From assembly GCF_007993755.1 (NCBI RefSeq), contig NZ_CP042467.1:3558001-3622000 (forward strand): DNA of 64,000 nucleotides, given 5' to 3'. The notes beneath the pieces are model-generated. The model had not been told where the DNA came from. It was given only the letters and a program-made list of their open reading frames with translations, and did not search any database. Positions 52,708 to 61,440 of the stretch are shown piece by piece. Every line of letters starts with the position of its first letter. The stretch's first letter is position 1. Source of the stretch: Microvenator marinus (GTDB lineage: Bacteria > Myxococcota_A > Bradymonadia > Bradymonadales > Bradymonadaceae). The position numbers and the translations under genes are program-made.

Positions 52708-54402
52708 ATGTTGCGTTTGAATACTTTAATTTGCCTGGTTTGTCTTGCCTTGACGGCGTGTATTGAGAGTCCTCCCCCTGCTGGGCAATCGCCATTCGAT
52801 CGCGATATGGCCCCGGATTTGGAAGATGATACGGGCGACTCAAGTGACGCTGACGATTCAGGCGACGCTGGTGACGACATGGGAGACTCTGGCGACGACG
52901 GTTGTTTGGATGATAGCGAGTGCCCCGGCGTATGCGAAGACGGTGAGTGTGTGGCGTGCCGCGTTGGAGAAGAGAGCGGTTGCGAGATGGGGGTTTGTGC
53001 GGCAGGTGCCACAGCCGCCGAGAACACCTGTGTGGAGTGTGTAGAAGGCGAGGATTGCACGAGCGGCTTCTGCGTTGAGAATAGTTGCGTCGCGTGTGAA
53101 TCAAACGAAGATTGTGGGAGCCAGACCCTCTCGTGCGTGAATAACGCTTGCGTTGGCTGTGCGACCAATGCCGACCTCTGTGGGGGAGATACTGCAAAGT
53201 GCAAGGTGACCGCTGAGGAGCCTTCGGGTGTTTGTGTTGAATGCCTCGAAGACGGCGAATGCGACGACGGTGTTTGTGATCCGGAGTCTAACCAGTGCGT
53301 GACCTGCTTGGCTCGAGAGGGAGAGGGTGTTGAGACGGGCTGTGATGAGCGAGAAGTTTGCCTGAAGCATGCGAGTGATTCCAACCTCAATGCGTGCGTA
53401 GAATGCGAACTAGACGAGCATTGTGACGTAGGGGTTTGTGATACCGTTTCCAATACCTGCGTCACCTGCGTTGAAGATGGCGATTGTGCACCCGGACTCG
53501 TTTGTTCTGGCGAAGCGAACGTTGCTGAAAGGCAGTGCGTAGGATGTGTTGAGAACGGCGATTGCGCGGGTGGTGTTTGCGACGTGGACGCGAATGACCC
53601 CACAAATAATGTGTGCGTGCAGTGCCTCGCCAACAGCGATTGTGCAGCTGGCCCTGGGAAAGTCTGCGACACGACCTCCAATCTTTGTTCGGTTTGCCTC
53701 GACGACACGGATTGCCAAGGTCAAGTCTGTATTTTGGGAGCATCGGCGGACCTCAATCAGTGCAAAGAGTGCAGAGATAATGGCGAATGCACTTCACCAA
53801 CAGCCTCCGTTTGCGATAGCTCCAACACATGTAGTGCGTGCGCAAATGATGGTGATTGTTCACATCTAACTGGGCTCGGACAGTGTGTAGCGGGAACGTG
53901 CCGCGCCTGCGATGTTGCCACTGAGTCGAGTGATTGTGGTGGAAACGTGTGTGACCCATCCACCTTCACGTGTACCAACATCCAAATTGGCAACACCGTT
54001 GCTCTCGAATCGTGCACGTACAACAGCCAGTGCGAGTCCGGGAATGCCTGTGTTCCTGTGAATTTCGGGAACAGTCAGCATGGAACCTACTGCCTACCAA
54101 TCGCGCCATCTAATGCGGCTTGCGGCAGGCCTTATGGAAACGGTCAACGATTGCGCACAAATACGGACGGCACCCCTGTGACGGTATGCATGTACAACGA
54201 GACACTTACCACGCCTGAGGCGATCCTCGCTTATAACTCGAACTCCTGCACACAACCCACAGATTGCGCTCCCGAGGGTGCTAGCTGCGAATTGTTCCTG
54301 GCCACTGACCTCAACTCACGGAAATGTACCTACGACTGTTCAGGAAGCCTTGACTGCAGAACTGGCTCCACCTGCGGTGTTGCGGGCTACTGCTTCCAGT
54401 AG
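52708..54402 (+). CDS. Cys-rich acidic lipoprotein
   Basis: 564 residues from ATG 52708 (GGAGAGGT ribosome site). Lipobox LTAC (Cys18), a Pro/Asp-rich acidic linker (about 30-75, 'DSGDAGDDMGDSGDDG'), then more than a dozen Cys-rich repeats of the 'C..n.dC..gvCd...n.Cv.C' kind (CVECVEGEDCTSGFCVENSC), similar to Dickkopf/EGF-like repeats seen in surface proteins of predatory and myxobacterial relatives. A less regular Cys-containing C-terminal domain closes it. Likely exposed on the cell surface and disulfide-bonded. A long antisense open frame over the same DNA is a composition artefact. Confidence 0.85.
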   Translation: MLRLNTLICLVCLALTACIESPPPAGQSPFDRDMAPDLEDDTGDSSDADDSGDAGDDMGDSGDDGCLDDSECPGVCEDGECVACRVGEESGCEMGVCAAGATAAENTCVECVEGEDCTSGFCVENSCVACESNEDCGSQTLSCVNNACVGCATNADLCGGDTAKCKVTAEEPSGVCVECLEDGECDDGVCDPESNQCVTCLAREGEGVETGCDEREVCLKHASDSNLNACVECELDEHCDVGVCDTVSNTCVTCVEDGDCAPGLVCSGEANVAERQCVGCVENGDCAGGVCDVDANDPTNNVCVQCLANSDCAAGPGKVCDTTSNLCSVCLDDTDCQGQVCILGASADLNQCKECRDNGECTSPTASVCDSSNTCSACANDGDCSHLTGLGQCVAGTCRACDVATESSDCGGNVCDPSTFTCTNIQIGNTVALESCTYNSQCESGNACVPVNFGNSQHGTYCLPIAPSNAACGRPYGNGQRLRTNTDGTPVTVCMYNETLTTPEAILAYNSNSCTQPTDCAPEGASCELFLATDLNSRKCTYDCSGSLDCRTGSTCGVAGYCFQ

Positions 54403-54406
54403 GTCG

Positions 54407-54440
54407 TTGCGGTACGAAACGTTCAGTACCGCATTCGCGT
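54407..54440. repeat. 34-bp dispersed palindromic repeat, copy 2
   Basis: Begins TTGCGGTACGAAACGTTCAG; matches 49299-49332 at 29 of 34 bases. The inner part 54409-54432 is a near-perfect inverted repeat (GCGGTAC ... GTACCGC). It starts 5 bases after the stop of the Cys-rich gene and 90 bases before the old yellow enzyme gene, so it could act as an operator for the latter. Confidence 0.6.
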
Positions 54441-54529
54441 AATTTTGCTCCGCGGACAAGGTTTGAAACTTTGTTGTGACGGGGGTCATCCATGTTCTCA
54501 GTTCGTATTGTCGAACATGGAGATTTCAC

Positions 54530-55612
54530 ATGAGCACCAAGACCCTTTTTACCCCTTATAGTTTGAGTTCAATCGAGTTGCCTAACCGCGTGGTGATGGC
54601 GCCCCTGACGCGTTGCCGTGCGATCGGCAATGTGCCGAATGCGTTGATGGCCGAGTACTACGAGCAGCGCGCCTCAGTGGGCCTAATCATCACCGAAGGC
54701 ACCTCGCCCAGCCCCAACGGGCTTGGTTATGCGCGCATGCCGGGCATCTTTTCGGCGGAGCAGGTGGCGGGTTGGAAAGGTGTGACGGACGCCGTACACG
54801 CCAAAGGTGGGCATATCTTTTTGCAGGTGATGCACACCGGTCGTATGTCACACCCGTTGAATATGGCGGCGGACGCTCGCATCGTCGCGCCGAGTGCGAT
54901 TGCAGCAGCCGGCGAGATGTACACGGACCAGGAGGGACCTCAGCCGCAGCCGGTGCCTGAGGAAATGAGCGTCGCCGATATCGAGGCCACCATCGAGGAG
55001 TTTGTGCAGTCGGCGAAGAATGCTCTCGCAGCCGGCTTTGACGGCATCGAGCTGCACGGCGCAAACGGCTATCTCATCGAGCAATTCTTGAATCCTTCGG
55101 CCAACGAGCGCACCGATGAGTACGGTGGAAGCGCTGAGAATCGCAATCGATTTGCCATCGAGGTGGCGCGCCGCACAGCCGCGGCCATTGGAGCTGGCAA
55201 GGTGGGCATCCGTCTTTCACCGTACGGTGCCAACGGCGACCTTAAGCCTTTCGAGGGGTTGCACGAGCAATACGTAGCGCTTAGCCGCGAGCTCGGCCAG
55301 ATTGGGCTCGCGTACATCCACGTGGTGGACCACTCCGCGATGGGTGCGCCTGAGGTCCCGTGGGCCATCAAGGACGCCATCCGCGATGCCTTTGGCGGTA
55401 CCCTGATTCTTTCAGGTGGCTACGATGCCGAACGTGCTGAGGTGGACCTCAAAGAGGGGCGAGGGCACCTGGTGGCGTTTGGACGCCCGGCGCTTGCGAA
55501 TCCGGACCTTGTGGAGCGACTCAAGGCCGGCGCTGAATTGAATGAGCCGGACTACTCCACGCTCTACACGCCTGGTCCTGAAGGCTACACGGACTACCCT
55601 AGCGCGAGCTAG
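54530..55612 (+). CDS. old yellow enzyme-family flavin oxidoreductase
   Basis: 360 residues from ATG 54530 with GGAG upstream. A TIM-barrel FMN enzyme of the NemA/OYE type: 'LPNRVVMAPLTRCRAIGNVP', 'ASVGLIITEGTSPSPNGLGY', 'FLQVMHTGRMSH', then 'IELHGANGYLIEQFLNPSAN' with 'RTDEYGGSAENRNRF' and the C-terminal 'LVAFGRPALANPDLVERL'. These enzymes reduce activated C=C bonds or nitro groups using NADPH. All core residues appear intact. The gene converges on the methyltransferase gene with a 4-base overlap. Confidence 0.95.
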   Translation: MSTKTLFTPYSLSSIELPNRVVMAPLTRCRAIGNVPNALMAEYYEQRASVGLIITEGTSPSPNGLGYARMPGIFSAEQVAGWKGVTDAVHAKGGHIFLQVMHTGRMSHPLNMAADARIVAPSAIAAAGEMYTDQEGPQPQPVPEEMSVADIEATIEEFVQSAKNALAAGFDGIELHGANGYLIEQFLNPSANERTDEYGGSAENRNRFAIEVARRTAAAIGAGKVGIRLSPYGANGDLKPFEGLHEQYVALSRELGQIGLAYIHVVDHSAMGAPEVPWAIKDAIRDAFGGTLILSGGYDAERAEVDLKEGRGHLVAFGRPALANPDLVERLKAGAELNEPDYSTLYTPGPEGYTDYPSAS

Positions 55613-56361
55613 TTTCTCACTCGGTAGATGGCAAAACCGTAGGAAATGGAGGCTCCACCGTCGTGCTCATAATTCCAGAATTGATCCACGACATCAGACG
55701 CGAACTCCATGCGCAGAATCTCCTGCAATTCCCCAGGACTCTTGCAGGCCCACCCGCCTAGCACATCCACTCGCGTGGCGCCGCGGTCTTGCCACCATTC
55801 ACGGGCCGCATCAGGGTCCATCGCGGCATTGCCTTCGGTCGCGATTTTCAGGAGTTTCGCAAAGTCACCGAGCTCCCACGAGTTGTCGATGACCACCAAA
55901 GATCCGCCCGGTTTGAGTACTCGGAGAACTTCGGCGAGCCCCTTTTCAGCGCCGGCGCCGAAGAAGTAGGCAAATCGAGCATGCGCAATATCCACCGAGT
56001 TGTCGGATAGTGGGATATGTTCCGCCGAGCCCGCAATCGCGCGCGCATTGGGTAGGTCTTGAACGCGTTCTTGGGCACGAGGCAAAAGCCCGGGATCTGG
56101 CTCAACACCGATGACCTCGTGTGCCTTGGTTGCGTAGCGAGGCAACCAGTAGCCGGTCCCCGTGCCGATATCCAGAAGCACCTTTGACGTCCAATCTGCG
56201 ATACCAATAAGGGCGGCATCGAGTCGACCGTCGCGCGCAATGGCGTCGTTCTCAAGCTCGTAAAGCTCGGGGTTTTTCCCGATATTCGGAGCAGGTATCC
56301 AATCAGTGTACACGGTCCAAATCCTATCCTTCTGAAAACTGGAAGGATAGTCGATTGCCAC
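55609..56361 (-). CDS. SAM-dependent methyltransferase
   Basis: 250 residues from GTG 56361, immediately after the previous stop (TGAGTG). Class I methyltransferase: motif I 'VLLDIGTGTGYWLPRYA', acidic residue in 'VIGVEPDPGLLPRA', 'AGSAEHIPLSDNSVDIAHAR', 'EVLRVLKPGGSLVVIDN'. Substrate unknown (UbiE/Methyltransf_11-like). Last gene of a three-gene minus-strand run. A perfect 9-bp inverted repeat at 56324-56350 falls inside codons 4-13 and could affect translation. Confidence 0.88.
   Translation of the reverse strand: MAIDYPSSFQKDRIWTVYTDWIPAPNIGKNPELYELENDAIARDGRLDAALIGIADWTSKVLLDIGTGTGYWLPRYATKAHEVIGVEPDPGLLPRAQERVQDLPNARAIAGSAEHIPLSDNSVDIAHARFAYFFGAGAEKGLAEVLRVLKPGGSLVVIDNSWELGDFAKLLKIATEGNAAMDPDAAREWWQDRGATRVDVLGGWACKSPGELQEILRMEFASDVVDQFWNYEHDGGASISYGFAIYRVRN
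56324..56350. other. 9-bp inverted repeat inside the methyltransferase start region
   Basis: CTATCCTTC and GAAGGATAG flank a 9-base loop (TGAAAACTG). As it lies within the first codons and has no T-run it does not look like a terminator; it might hinder initiation at the GTG 56361. Confidence 0.4.
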
Positions 56362-56739
56362 TCAAGTTAGAAGCTTTCGTTTCTGCGTATGAAACTCGTC
56401 TTCGGTGAGGACGCCGGATTGACGAAGTGTGGCGAGTTTTTCGAGCTGGGCGACCACATCGCCACCTTGAGTGGGTACGTTTACCGTCACACTCTGCGCG
56501 ATTTGTGTCTGTTGTGGATGGGCGGGCAGGTAGGTCATGTAGTTGTACTTCGCGTCGAAACTTCGCTTGTCCATCAGGAGGTAGCCTATGCCTTCGAAGA
56601 ACGCGACGACCGCTGGAATCAACGTCCAGCACGTAATGAAGTAGAGTAGTCCCGCGACGTTCTCGCCGAGGTAGAACTTGTGGACGCCGAATCCCCCGAG
56701 GAACCAAGCTAGTACAAATGCGGTAGTCTTATCTTTCAT
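56362..56739 (-). CDS. TM2-domain protein with short C-terminal SHOCT-like helix
   Basis: 125 residues. TM2 domain: '[19 protein letters not shown]', then '[20 protein letters not shown]' and '[14 protein letters not shown]', two membrane helices with the conserved G-G-xGxHrFYLG motif. The tail ([20 protein letters not shown]) is a SHOCT-type helix hairpin. Function of such pairs is not known. Its ATG overlaps the preceding stop by 4 bases. Confidence 0.9.
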
Positions 56740-57305
56740 AGTGTCTCCTGTGTGACGCGAGCTTGTTGGGTGCGATATCGTTCGGTGGCGGAAATATGGT
56801 CGGCTTCAATGGCCAGCGTGACGGGCTTTCGGTAGACGAAATGACCGGTCTCAAGGTCTACGTCTTCTTCGATTTCATTGGCCTCGAGGAGCGAGGTGAT
56901 GACCCATAGTGCATGGACTTCGTTCCAGCCGAGGTCCCTGCAGATTTCACTCACGGTTCGGTCTTGGTCGAGGTAGGCTTCGAGCCGAGCTTTTGCGGAT
57001 TCGAGTGCCGTGGTCTTGGCTTCGTTAATGATGCGATCTACGTGGGAGTTGCGCTGAGAATAGAGCCAGACTCCGGCCCCAATTTGGGCTCCTAGGACCA
57101 GCGCGACACCGAGCCAAATAGGCCCGCCGAGTAGGACGAGCGCGCCAGAACCCAGCGCCGTCATTCCAACGAAGCCCGCCGCTACAATGGTGTGGGTTTG
57201 GGGTCCTTGCTCGAGCGTCTCAATGTCGAGAGACGCCTTTCGGACCTCGCCGATTTGGATTCCGGACTCGCTGTCCATTCTGATATCGTTGAGTTCTAGC
57301 TTCAT
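56736..57305 (-). CDS. membrane protein with two hydrophobic helices
   Basis: 189 residues from ATG 57305 with GAGG upstream. Two adjacent membrane helices (about 40-85; '[20 protein letters not shown]', '[20 protein letters not shown]') and a cytosolic tail with a winged-helix-like segment ('[20 protein letters not shown]'). No family recognised. First gene of the run with the TM2 and methyltransferase genes; a palindrome lies 40 bases upstream. Confidence 0.7.
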
Positions 57306-57344
57306 GACACGACCTCGGTTGACAGAGCAACACTATCAGGTCGT

Positions 57345-57363
57345 TTGGCATGTAGCGTGCCAA
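57345..57363. promoter_or_regulatory. palindrome TTGGCATG-TAG-CGTGCCAA
   Basis: Eight-base arms with one mismatch around a 3-base centre, in the divergent region between 57305 (minus) and 57434 (plus). The core differs by one base from the element at zorA (15065-15081). On the minus strand it reads TGGCACG-N4-ATGCC, close to a sigma-54 -24/-12 site, but the symmetry also fits an operator. Confidence 0.5.
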
Positions 57364-57433
57364 CGCGGTTCTTTTCCTAAATATCGACACAGGTCTAAGT
57401 ACGCAGTATGTTACCAGGCAGCGGAGAATTGCT

Positions 57434-59134
57434 TTGAACTTCAACACGACAAACTCCACATTTCGGCAGCTACTGGGAAATGGCTTGACCTACCGCGTAC
57501 CGGCTTTTCAGCGCGACTATTCGTGGGGAGAGGAGGAATGGGACGACCTCTGGCAAGATATCTGTGCGCTCTTCGAGGAGCATGGGGAGGCGGCGCATTA
57601 CATGGGATACCTTGTACTGCAGTCGGTGAATAACAAACGCTTCGACATCATCGACGGCCAACAAAGGCTCACCACTTTGAGCCTCTTGATACTCGCTGGA
57701 CTGAAGCATTTGGAGGATCTGATCGATGCCAATCTAGATCCAGCTGACAATGCAAAACGGCGAGATCAGCTCAGAAATAGCTACATTGGGTACGTGGACC
57801 CCGTAAGCCTGGTGGCGCTTCCGAAGCTGGAGCTCAATCGGCACTCCAACAAGTTCTACCAGACATATCTCGTACCGTTGGAGAAACTTCCGATGCGAGG
57901 GCTTAACCCCTCTGAGCATCAGCTTCGCCGAGCGTTTTTATGGTTTCGGGATGTACTTGACCAAAAGATCGGTCGAGACGAGGACAGCGGACGTGAACTC
58001 GCGAGGTTTCTAGACGCCCTTGTGGACAAGCTCTTCTTCACGGTCATTACCGTCAATGATGAACTCAACGCGTTTAAGGTGTTTGAGACCTTGAATGCGC
58101 GTGGTGTGAGGCTTTCAGCCACGGATCTCTTGAAGAACTATCTATTCTCAATCATAAGCAAGGAAGATAGCCATGAGACAGAACTCAGTGCATTGGAGGG
58201 GCGATGGGAGAGAATTGTAGGACTTCTTGGGGCAGAGAACTTCTCTGATTTTTTGCGAGTTTTCTGGAACAGCCGCCACAATCTAGTCCGCAAGGCGGAA
58301 CTCTTTAAGACGATTCGAAGTCATGTCAGTGGACGCGAACAAGTATTCGCGCTCATGCGAGAACTTGATTTTGCGGCAGGGGTGTTTGCTGCTTTGCGCG
58401 ACCCTTCCGACCCCAACTGGAACGTTGAAGAATCCAAGGCGTTTTCGAGCATTCAACTTTTTAACGTCACTCAGACGCTGGCGATGCTCCTCGCTGCGCA
58501 TGCTCGATTCTTTGAGTCAGACCGTAAGTCGTTTTCAAGAATCGTGCGTGTCACGGCCGTGATATCGATGCGCTACAATGTGATTTGCAGTCTGCCTACG
58601 CACGAACAAGAGCGAATCTACAATGATGTTGCTCTTGGAATCAGCTCAGGGCGCCTCTCTTCTGGAGCTGCGATTGTAGACGCACTCAGCGAGGTTTATC
58701 CCGACGATCAAGTCTTTAGGTCAAGCTTCGCTTCAAAAGAGTTTCGAACCACGGATAGCGGCACTAAACGACTTGTTCGCTACATACTTAGAGAGCTGGA
58801 GCGCCAGGTTTCGGGTGCAAACTTCGACCTTGAGGGGCAAACTTACAATATCGAACACATCTTGCCACAGAATCCCTCCGAGGACTGGAGCCATATCACG
58901 GAGGCAAAGCAAGACCGGCTGATTTATAGGCTCGGAAACATGACCCTCTTGGAGTCTAAGGCCAATCGAAATGCTGGGAACGAATCGTTTGAATCGAAGA
59001 GTACTGTCTATGCAAGTAGCGACTTTCAAATCACGCGATCCATTCCAGAGCAATATCCGATTTGGGACGAGCAAAGTGTGGAGTCGCGCCAAAGGCAGCT
59101 AGCAAAGCTCGCCATTGGAATCTGGAAGTTGTAG
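57434..59134 (+). CDS. DUF262/DUF1524 protein, GmrSD-like nuclease
   Basis: 566 residues from TTG 57434 (GGAG ten bases upstream). N-terminal DUF262: 'VPAFQRDYSWGEEEWDDLWQ' and 'FDIIDGQQRLTTLSLLIL' (DGQQR 74-78), the ParB/Srx-like NTP-binding signature of GmrS. C-terminal DUF1524 with an HNH-type motif 'YNIEHILPQNP' and 'RLGNMTLLESKANRNAGNES'. This DUF262+DUF1524 arrangement is that of GmrSD type IV restriction proteins, which cut modified (for example glucosylated hydroxymethyl-cytosine) phage DNA. It stands alone, divergent from the minus-strand membrane gene. Confidence 0.9.
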   Translation: MNFNTTNSTFRQLLGNGLTYRVPAFQRDYSWGEEEWDDLWQDICALFEEHGEAAHYMGYLVLQSVNNKRFDIIDGQQRLTTLSLLILAGLKHLEDLIDANLDPADNAKRRDQLRNSYIGYVDPVSLVALPKLELNRHSNKFYQTYLVPLEKLPMRGLNPSEHQLRRAFLWFRDVLDQKIGRDEDSGRELARFLDALVDKLFFTVITVNDELNAFKVFETLNARGVRLSATDLLKNYLFSIISKEDSHETELSALEGRWERIVGLLGAENFSDFLRVFWNSRHNLVRKAELFKTIRSHVSGREQVFALMRELDFAAGVFAALRDPSDPNWNVEESKAFSSIQLFNVTQTLAMLLAAHARFFESDRKSFSRIVRVTAVISMRYNVICSLPTHEQERIYNDVALGISSGRLSSGAAIVDALSEVYPDDQVFRSSFASKEFRTTDSGTKRLVRYILRELERQVSGANFDLEGQTYNIEHILPQNPSEDWSHITEAKQDRLIYRLGNMTLLESKANRNAGNESFESKSTVYASSDFQITRSIPEQYPIWDEQSVESRQRQLAKLAIGIWKL

Positions 59135-59143
59135 AAGCGAAGT

Positions 59144-60463
59144 CTAATAGTTGAACCCGAGGGAGAGATTAAAGCCCGAAGACGTATTAGGGCGGTCCGA
59201 GTTCTCCGTCCACGCGGAGGCGCTAAGTGTGCTGAACTCGTTGATGTCCCAGGCTGCGTTGACCTCGAGCCGGCCCATAATCATCGGCAACGTGTCACCG
59301 AACTCGTCGAGCAAGAAGGCCCACGGTTCATAGACGAGCTTACGTTCGGCTCGAATCGCCGTGGCGCTTGCGCTCGTGTAGAGGGCGTCTGAGATGCGCC
59401 AGCCGAGGTCCGCGCGAACCTTCTGGCCGCGGTCTACGGCGAGCCCCGAGGGTGAGATGCGGTGGAAGCTCCCGAGCTCTACGTTCCATCCAAAAGGCTG
59501 GTGTCGGGGCTTCAAGATGCCGTCTCCGTCCCAGAGTGTTCTCTGCAGCTCAAACGCATTCTGACCGAGCCCAAACGCCCAACTAAACGCGATATCGTGA
59601 AAATCTGCCACGCCCGGGTTTAGCGGCGTAAGGAAGGTCATGCCAAATGCCGCTCGAGTCACCCCGAGGCCAGGCGCACTGCGGCCCACATCGACGACCG
59701 TGAGCTCCATAGACGAGACGCGGTCGGCACCGTCTCGGTAGTCGCGCACCAGCGGAATCGGCTCGTTTCTGGCGTCCGTATGAGGCTGCGGCGAGACCCA
59801 GTAGTTGATTTCATAGGTCGCGCCTCGCAGGTGATAGGACTCGTCGCCGAGGTCGATATCCGCCGCAAAACCATAGATGTACCAGCGGTAGTCGTCGCCT
59901 AGGTGACCTGTCTCGGGGCCCACGTGTTTGAGCACCTCGGTGCGGTCGGTATCAAAGCCTAGTAGTCGGAGCTTGATACGATAGTCGGGCTCGTCGGCAT
60001 CCACGCTCATCACGCCTGGGAAATGAAAGCCGAGCCTGCGCTCTTCAAGGCCTTGAGTGGAGCGCCAAAAACGCTGCGTCATGGACACGGGCGCCTGATA
60101 CTTAAAGCCCGCCGACCCATCTACATAAATCCCGTGGAGCGTGGCGTCTGCGGTGAGTGCTCCGAGCGCGAGCTCACAACCTTCGCACGACTGAATGGTG
60201 CCCGCACCAGCGGCTTGTACGGTGGCTCCAAGCAGCGGTCTTTTCAGAAAGTAGAGGCCTTCGCCGAAGGGATTTAGGCCGATGGCGTCCAAGAAGAATC
60301 CGCCTCCGATCGTGGCTTCGGCCAGTCCATTGGCGGATTGTGATGGCGCGGCCCCCGACTCGGCGCCCACTCCGACCTGGCCGGATACCGAGAGCGCCTT
60401 ATAGGTCTCCGCGTTTGCGTCAAAGGCAATCAGAAGGAGCACTGCTGAAAGTAAAATTCTCAT
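59144..60463 (-). CDS. putative outer-membrane beta-barrel protein
   Basis: 439 residues. Signal peptide 'LSAVLLLIAFDANA' with cleavage after ANA, no lipobox. The mature chain is rich in alternating strands with Gly and aromatic residues and ends in 'GFNLSLGFNY', the aromatic-terminated last strand typical of barrel proteins. A CEGCEL pair might form a disulfide. No named family. Convergent with the GmrSD-like gene, 9 bases apart. Confidence 0.68.
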   Translation of the reverse strand: MRILLSAVLLLIAFDANAETYKALSVSGQVGVGAESGAAPSQSANGLAEATIGGGFFLDAIGLNPFGEGLYFLKRPLLGATVQAAGAGTIQSCEGCELALGALTADATLHGIYVDGSAGFKYQAPVSMTQRFWRSTQGLEERRLGFHFPGVMSVDADEPDYRIKLRLLGFDTDRTEVLKHVGPETGHLGDDYRWYIYGFAADIDLGDESYHLRGATYEINYWVSPQPHTDARNEPIPLVRDYRDGADRVSSMELTVVDVGRSAPGLGVTRAAFGMTFLTPLNPGVADFHDIAFSWAFGLGQNAFELQRTLWDGDGILKPRHQPFGWNVELGSFHRISPSGLAVDRGQKVRADLGWRISDALYTSASATAIRAERKLVYEPWAFLLDEFGDTLPMIMGRLEVNAAWDINEFSTLSASAWTENSDRPNTSSGFNLSLGFNY

Positions 60464-60573
60464 AAGTTCTCAAGCTATTCAGCCCTTTCGGACGTGAAGA
60501 TGGCTCAAGTATTCAAATGCCCCTTTGGTTTAGGTTTCGGCTATGTTTGTTAATGTTGATTGAATGAATTATG
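60464..60573. other. AT-rich intergenic DNA upstream of abiE
   Basis: 110 bases with falling GC content; nothing recognised other than the operator that follows it. Together with 60574-60663 it forms a 200-base divergent region between the barrel gene and abiEi. Confidence 0.4.
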
Positions 60574-60604
60574 CATAAAAACGCAATTTAAATGCGTTTT
60601 TATG
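60574..60604. promoter_or_regulatory. perfect inverted repeat, likely AbiEi operator
   Basis: CATAAAAACGCA and TGCGTTTTTATG are perfect 12-bp arms around ATTTAAA. It lies 8 bases before a -35 box and 60 bases before the abiEi ATG. AbiEi antitoxins are known to repress their own operon through inverted repeats upstream of the promoter, which fits well. Confidence 0.72.
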
Positions 60605-60611
60605 TCGAGTA

Positions 60612-60639
60612 TTGACACTTCAATATCTGCTCTTAGAAT
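60612..60639 (+). promoter_or_regulatory. sigma-70-type promoter of the abiE operon
   Basis: TTGACA (60612-60617), a 16-base spacer and TAGAAT (60634-60639), followed by GGAGG (60652) and the ATG at 60664. The leader is about 18 bases. Confidence 0.65.
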
Positions 60640-60663
60640 CATTTCAGGTCTGGAGGCAAGTTC

Positions 60664-61440
60664 ATGAAATCCGAAGAGTTCTTTCAATCTCATCCTGTGT
60701 TTACCAGAGAGGAGTACGCAGAAAGCCGCACGGGGAGCCCTCGCACGGTCGAAAGTCTACTGCGTAGTCACTCACAGAGCGGTCGAATCACGCGTGTACG
60801 TCGCGGTCTGTATGTCTCATCTCCGGCCAAGAGAGCTGAAGGAGTGGATCCCTATCTCATCGCCTCCAGAGTCACACCGGATGCAGCAGTTTCTCATCAC
60901 GCGGCTTTTCAGTTTCATGGACGTTCTTATTCGATCTGGAATCAGATCACATTCCTCACGCAGAGCCATGCACGAGCGTTCGAGTTTGGCCCCATACAAT
61001 ACGTTCCGTTGCGTCCCCCTGCCTCACTTGATGACCCTCTTGGAGTAGGTATCGAGACGTTGTTTTATGCCGGAGGAATGGTACGCGTATCCAGTCTTGA
61101 ACGCGCTATGGTGGATATGCTCCACAACCCCGCATACGGAGGTGGATGGGAGGAAATCTGGCGTTCCTTGGATATGGTGGAATTCTTTGATCTGAAGATG
61201 TTGGTCTCTTACGCGATTAAACTGGGGTCAGCCACCACAGTAGCAAGGCTAGGGTTCTATCTATCTCAGCACCGGGAGAGGCTTTTCGTGGAGCAAGGTC
61301 ACTTGGAGGAGCTTGCGGCTCATGCTCCCAAAAACGCTTGCTATATGGATACATCTCGTCGAAGCGGACGGCTCGTACACCCGTGGAATCTGATCGTTCC
61401 CGAATTTGTCCTGAATCAAGGTTGGAATGAGGTGGCCTGA
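60664..61440 (+). CDS. abiEi: AbiEi-like antitoxin
   Basis: 258 residues. N-terminal winged helix ('VFTREEYAESRTGSPRTVES', 'GRITRVRRGLYVS') followed by the AbiEi C-terminal fold ('DPYLIASRVTPDAAVSHHAA', 'VRVSSLERAMVDML', 'YAIKLGSATTVARLGFYLSQ'). In type IV toxin-antitoxin pairs AbiEi represses the operon and counters AbiEii without direct contact. Its stop overlaps the abiEii start (TGATG). An operator and promoter lie just upstream. Confidence 0.9.
   Translation: MKSEEFFQSHPVFTREEYAESRTGSPRTVESLLRSHSQSGRITRVRRGLYVSSPAKRAEGVDPYLIASRVTPDAAVSHHAAFQFHGRSYSIWNQITFLTQSHARAFEFGPIQYVPLRPPASLDDPLGVGIETLFYAGGMVRVSSLERAMVDMLHNPAYGGGWEEIWRSLDMVEFFDLKMLVSYAIKLGSATTVARLGFYLSQHRERLFVEQGHLEELAAHAPKNACYMDTSRRSGRLVHPWNLIVPEFVLNQGWNEVA

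Noticed and set aside
52617-53708. 363-residue minus-strand open frame rich in Ser, Thr, Gln and Pro
   Set aside because: It is the antisense of the Cys-rich repeats and has the repetitive composition expected from them; no ribosome site or domain.
56324-56350. Terminator between the TM2 gene and the methyltransferase gene
   Set aside because: The inverted repeat lies inside the methyltransferase reading frame and lacks a T-run.
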